Origin: an uncultured Bacilli bacterium
GTDB taxonomy: Bacteria > Bacillota_I > Bacilli_A > RF39 > UBA660
NCBI GenBank assembly: GCA_934095965.1
Contig: CAKOKR010000037.1
Location: forward strand, 1 to 6,281
DNA: 6,281 nucleotides
Reading direction: 5' to 3'
Part shown: in pieces, positions 4,632-6,281 of the stretch
Layout: the number at the start of each line of letters is the position of its first letter
Position numbering within the stretch: position 1 is the stretch's first letter
Position numbers and translations under genes: made by a program
Notes under the pieces: generated by a model
Told to the model about the DNA's origin: nothing
The model's input: only the letters and a program-made list of their open reading frames with translations
Databases searched by the model: none

Positions 4632-5675
4632 ATGAATGAACTTGCCAAAGAGCAACTTACCAAAGAGCAACTTACCAAAGAGCAACTTACCAAAGAGCAA
4701 CTTACCAAAGAACAATTTACCAAAGAACAATTTACCAAAGAAGAATCCAATAAAAATGAAGCAAATGTTTGCACAGATACTAATTCAATAGAATTTCACT
4801 TTTATGATGGGGCAAACATTCCAAGCAATGCAATTGTTAAAATTCAAGAGTTTGCAGGTAATAAATTTAAAATTACACATACTCAAAAAATATCTACAAA
4901 CTTGAACAATATAAGAAGACTGTCGGGAGATACATATGTTGACACACGAACTGGAGAAATTAGAAACTATCTCAACCCAAGTACAAAATCAACAAAAGCA
5001 ATCAGAAGAACTATTAGAGAAAAGTTGCAACCACTTTTAGAAAATAATTTTGATGAAAACAGTAAGGCTGTTATGTTTACGTTAACAACATCTAAGTGTA
5101 TTAGTGACTTTAAAGAAGTAACACCTATGTTTAATAAATTTTGGAACAGGTTTAAGTACAAATATAAAGATCTTGACCTAGCTTGTGTTTACATAAAAGA
5201 ACTGCAAGCTAAGAGAGCTGGCTGGCATATTCATGCTTTAGTTAAAGACATTAACAATAAATATATACCTATAACACCTGAACAATTGAGAAAAATTTGG
5301 GGTAATGGCATAGTATGGATTACAAAAATAAACCCTTATGTAAAGTATCCAAATCATAATTTTTTTTATTTAGAGCAACCATTATATGATCCAAAAGAAA
5401 AATATTTTACAACTAAGGTAGAAACATCAGGAATTGGAAATTTAATAGAATACATGTGTAAAATAAAATCAAAAGATGGTTATATTCCAACAAGAGGAAA
5501 AATATATGGCTCCAAAGGTAAACTTAAGCAACCAATTTCATATAAAGAGCAATATGATAAAGTGTTAAATACGATTCTTAAAGATAAAAAGAAAGCAACT
5601 GCTTATTCAACAGAAATAGTTAATTCTAATACGGATGCAATAATAAATACAATAGGCTATGAGATTTGGAAATAA
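4632..5675 (+). CDS. HUH-family rolling-circle replication initiator
   Basis: A protein of 347 residues that should nick one strand at an origin and stay bound to the 5' end through tyrosine. Residues 4-38 are seven five-residue repeats (LTKEQ type). A TYVDTRTGEI segment (101-110) and a basic RRTIREKL helix precede the catalytic core: motif I MFTLTTS (148-154), motif II WHIH (198-201, metal-binding His199 and His201), IWGNGIVWI (222-230), motif III YMCK (274-277, Tyr274 the likely nucleophile) and GKIYGSKGKLKQP (289-301). This order matches the REP_ORF2-G2P branch of Rep proteins found on Firmicute plasmids and integrative elements. There is no helicase domain, so host helicase would be needed. 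AAGGAGG lies 7 bases before the ATG. A small gene and an excisionase-like gene follow. Confidence 0.88.
   Translation: MNELAKEQLTKEQLTKEQLTKEQLTKEQFTKEQFTKEESNKNEANVCTDTNSIEFHFYDGANIPSNAIVKIQEFAGNKFKITHTQKISTNLNNIRRLSGDTYVDTRTGEIRNYLNPSTKSTKAIRRTIREKLQPLLENNFDENSKAVMFTLTTSKCISDFKEVTPMFNKFWNRFKYKYKDLDLACVYIKELQAKRAGWHIHALVKDINNKYIPITPEQLRKIWGNGIVWITKINPYVKYPNHNFFYLEQPLYDPKEKYFTTKVETSGIGNLIEYMCKIKSKDGYIPTRGKIYGSKGKLKQPISYKEQYDKVLNTILKDKKKATAYSTEIVNSNTDAIINTIGYEIWK
4641..4745 (+). repeat. seven tandem 15-bp repeats at the start of rep
   Basis: Seven head-to-tail units of consensus CTTACCAAAGAGCAA occupy 4641-4745. Units 2-4 are identical; unit 1 has GCC for ACC, and units 5-7 change gradually (AACAA, TTTACC, AAGAA). 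Each unit codes L/F-T-K-E-Q, so copy-number changes keep the reading frame. Their position just inside rep means they could act as DNA iterons for Rep binding, or only as a variable protein linker. Confidence 0.95.
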
Positions 5676-5724
5676 GAAATATTCTATATACAAATTAATA
5701 CAACAAATTTTAAAGGAAGTGATT

Positions 5725-5856
5725 ATGATGAAAAAAAATAATTCTAACAATAAAATTGTAGGACAAATATCAATAGACGAATATATTGAAACATTAACTA
5801 ATACAACAACTACTGATAACTCACAAGAAATAACAACAAATCAAAAAGAGAACTAG
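5725..5856 (+). CDS. small hypothetical protein between rep and the excisionase-like gene
   Basis: A protein of 43 residues that I do not recognise. It begins MMKKNNSNNK, has a short hydrophobic segment VGQISIDEYIE (~12-22), and ends in a Thr/Asn/Gln-rich tail. It is soluble, with no membrane segment. ATG 5725 (or 5728) is preceded by AAAGGAAG at a good distance; an earlier in-frame ATG at 5659, inside the end of rep, lacks a ribosome binding site. The gap to rep is 49 bases, so it is probably in the rep operon. The QISID segment faintly recalls sliding-clamp binding peptides (QLSLF type), but the match is poor. The ORF is short and could be non-functional. Confidence 0.5.
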   Translation: MMKKNNSNNKIVGQISIDEYIETLTNTTTTDNSQEITTNQKEN

Positions 5857-5883
5857 AATTGCATTTCTAATCCTCTTCTGTAT

Positions 5884-5958
5884 GAAAGTCTTGTAAAACA
5901 TTTCATATAAACCATTTACTAATATTTTATGATAGCAAGTATCAGTTACAAGACTTTC
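5884..5958. repeat. 13-bp perfect inverted repeat upstream of the excisionase-like gene
   Basis: GAAAGTCTTGTAA (5884-5896) and TTACAAGACTTTC (5946-5958) are exact reverse complements separated by 49 bases, ending 33 bases before the ATG at 5992. The right flank is TTC rather than a T-run, so a normal terminator is unlikely. The arms share CTTGTA with a second inverted repeat at 6189-6217, after the gene. Binding sites for Xis, integrase or Rep, or a long leader hairpin, are possible. Confidence 0.7.
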
Positions 5959-5991
5959 TTCAATAATAAACTTGGAAAGGAAGGAATACAT

Positions 5992-6180
5992 ATGGAAGAA
6001 ATATTAAGTGACTATAAAGATATATTAACATTAGCAGAAGTTCAAACTATATTAAAAATAAGCAAAAGTAAAGCATATCAACTGTTACAATCTAAGGAAA
6101 TTGCTTCTTTTAGACTTGGGAAACAGTACAGAGTGTTAAAACAAACATTAATTGATTTCATTAAAAGTACTGACAAATAG
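5992..6180 (+). CDS. excisionase-family (MerR-like winged HTH) DNA-binding protein
   Basis: A protein of 62 residues. Residues ~12-57 match the excise-type HTH_17 domain: LTLAEVQTILKISKSKAYQL gives the helix-turn-helix, followed by a wing of the form SFRLGKQYRV and the closing helix TLIDFI. Family members are recombination directionality factors that bend DNA beside attachment sites to favour excision, or small regulators of the same fold. ATG 5992 is preceded by AAGGAAGGA six bases away; an earlier in-frame ATG at 5929 lies within the inverted-repeat spacer and lacks a ribosome binding site. It lies downstream of rep, the usual place of xis in small integrative elements, with an integrase normally next. 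Role as Xis is likely but not proven. Confidence 0.82.
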   Translation: MEEILSDYKDILTLAEVQTILKISKSKAYQLLQSKEIASFRLGKQYRVLKQTLIDFIKSTDK

Positions 6181-6188
6181 CATTAGAC

Positions 6189-6217
6189 CTTGTATTATAT
6201 ATATATGATTATACAAG
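6189..6217. repeat. CTTGTAT inverted repeat between the excisionase-like gene and the next gene
   Basis: CTTGTAT (6189-6195) and ATACAAG (6211-6217) are exact reverse complements around a 15-base, almost pure A/T centre. The hairpin starts 9 bases after the stop of the excisionase-like gene. No T-run follows, so it is more likely a protein site or promoter-overlapping operator than a terminator. CTTGTAT also occurs at 4365-4371 inside the structured element upstream of rep. Confidence 0.55.
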
Positions 6218-6254
6218 TGCTGCTGTTATAGAAATGTGAAAGGAGATATGAAAA

Positions 6255-6281
6255 ATGATAAATGTAACAGTAAGTACTCAA
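6255..6281 (+). CDS. start of an unknown gene, cut by the right edge
   Basis: ATG 6255 follows AAAGGAG (6239-6245) by nine bases, and nine codons are visible: MINVTVSTQ. Another ATG at 6248 in a different frame is only two bases from the ribosome binding site and is unlikely. The alternating Val/Thr pattern suggests an opening beta strand. In rep-xis modules the next gene is usually a tyrosine integrase, whose N-terminus often starts with a beta strand, but nine residues cannot settle this. Confidence 0.5.

Noticed and set aside
4641..4745. CRISPR array
   Set aside because: The repeats are 15 bp, adjoin with no spacers, and are translated in frame.
4481..4774. Minus-strand open frame with a repeated SLVSC pattern
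   Set aside because: It is the antisense of the 15-bp repeats at the start of rep and has no start signals of its own.
4967..5161. Minus-strand open frame of 64 codons inside rep
   Set aside because: Opposite the catalytic part of rep, with no ribosome binding site or family likeness.

Overview
The window is very AT-rich. Its genes have strong AGGAGG-type ribosome binding sites, many Lys/Asn/Ile codons ending in A or T, and tight operons. This points to a low-GC Firmicute, most likely a clostridium or a member of the Peptostreptococcaceae, but no gene here fixes the species. The content is accessory DNA: a replication/excision module of a mobile element on the right and a membrane-protein operon plus unknown genes on the left. 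No rRNA, tRNA, CRISPR array or transposase is visible.

Left edge (1-385): a good minus-strand promoter (TTGACA-17-TATTAT) lies just upstream of a hairpin-plus-T7 terminator, with no minus-strand gene between them. They would make an RNA of about 75-80 nt antisense to the end of a plus-strand reading frame that enters from outside the window. This layout resembles a type I toxin-antitoxin locus, but the toxin body is not in view.

SHOCT operon (386-2125, minus strand): four small membrane proteins packed 10-16 bp apart, each carrying one SHOCT motif. The first two in transcription order also carry the GW-rich core of the superinfection immunity family (PF14373, phage T4 Imm). The last has the SHOCT motif moved to its N-terminus. 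A divergent Cro/C1-type regulator (2306-2533, plus) follows across a short intergenic region that holds palindromes.

Middle (2682-3732, minus): two overlapping genes of unknown function. Their promoter (CTGACA-17-TATAAT) is separated from the first gene by a terminator-like hairpin, so attenuation is possible. About 900 bp without genes follows. It contains a 13-bp inverted repeat enclosing two GC-richer hairpins, the best candidate here for a replication origin or structured RNA.

Right (4632-6281, plus): an HUH-family replication initiator with motifs I, II and III visible and a 15-bp tandem repeat coding its N-terminus; a 43-residue unknown protein; an excisionase-like HTH protein flanked on both sides by inverted CTTGTA motifs; and the first codons of another gene. 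Rep plus Xis suggests an integrative element that excises and replicates as a circle. An integrase would be expected just beyond the right edge, but this cannot be confirmed.
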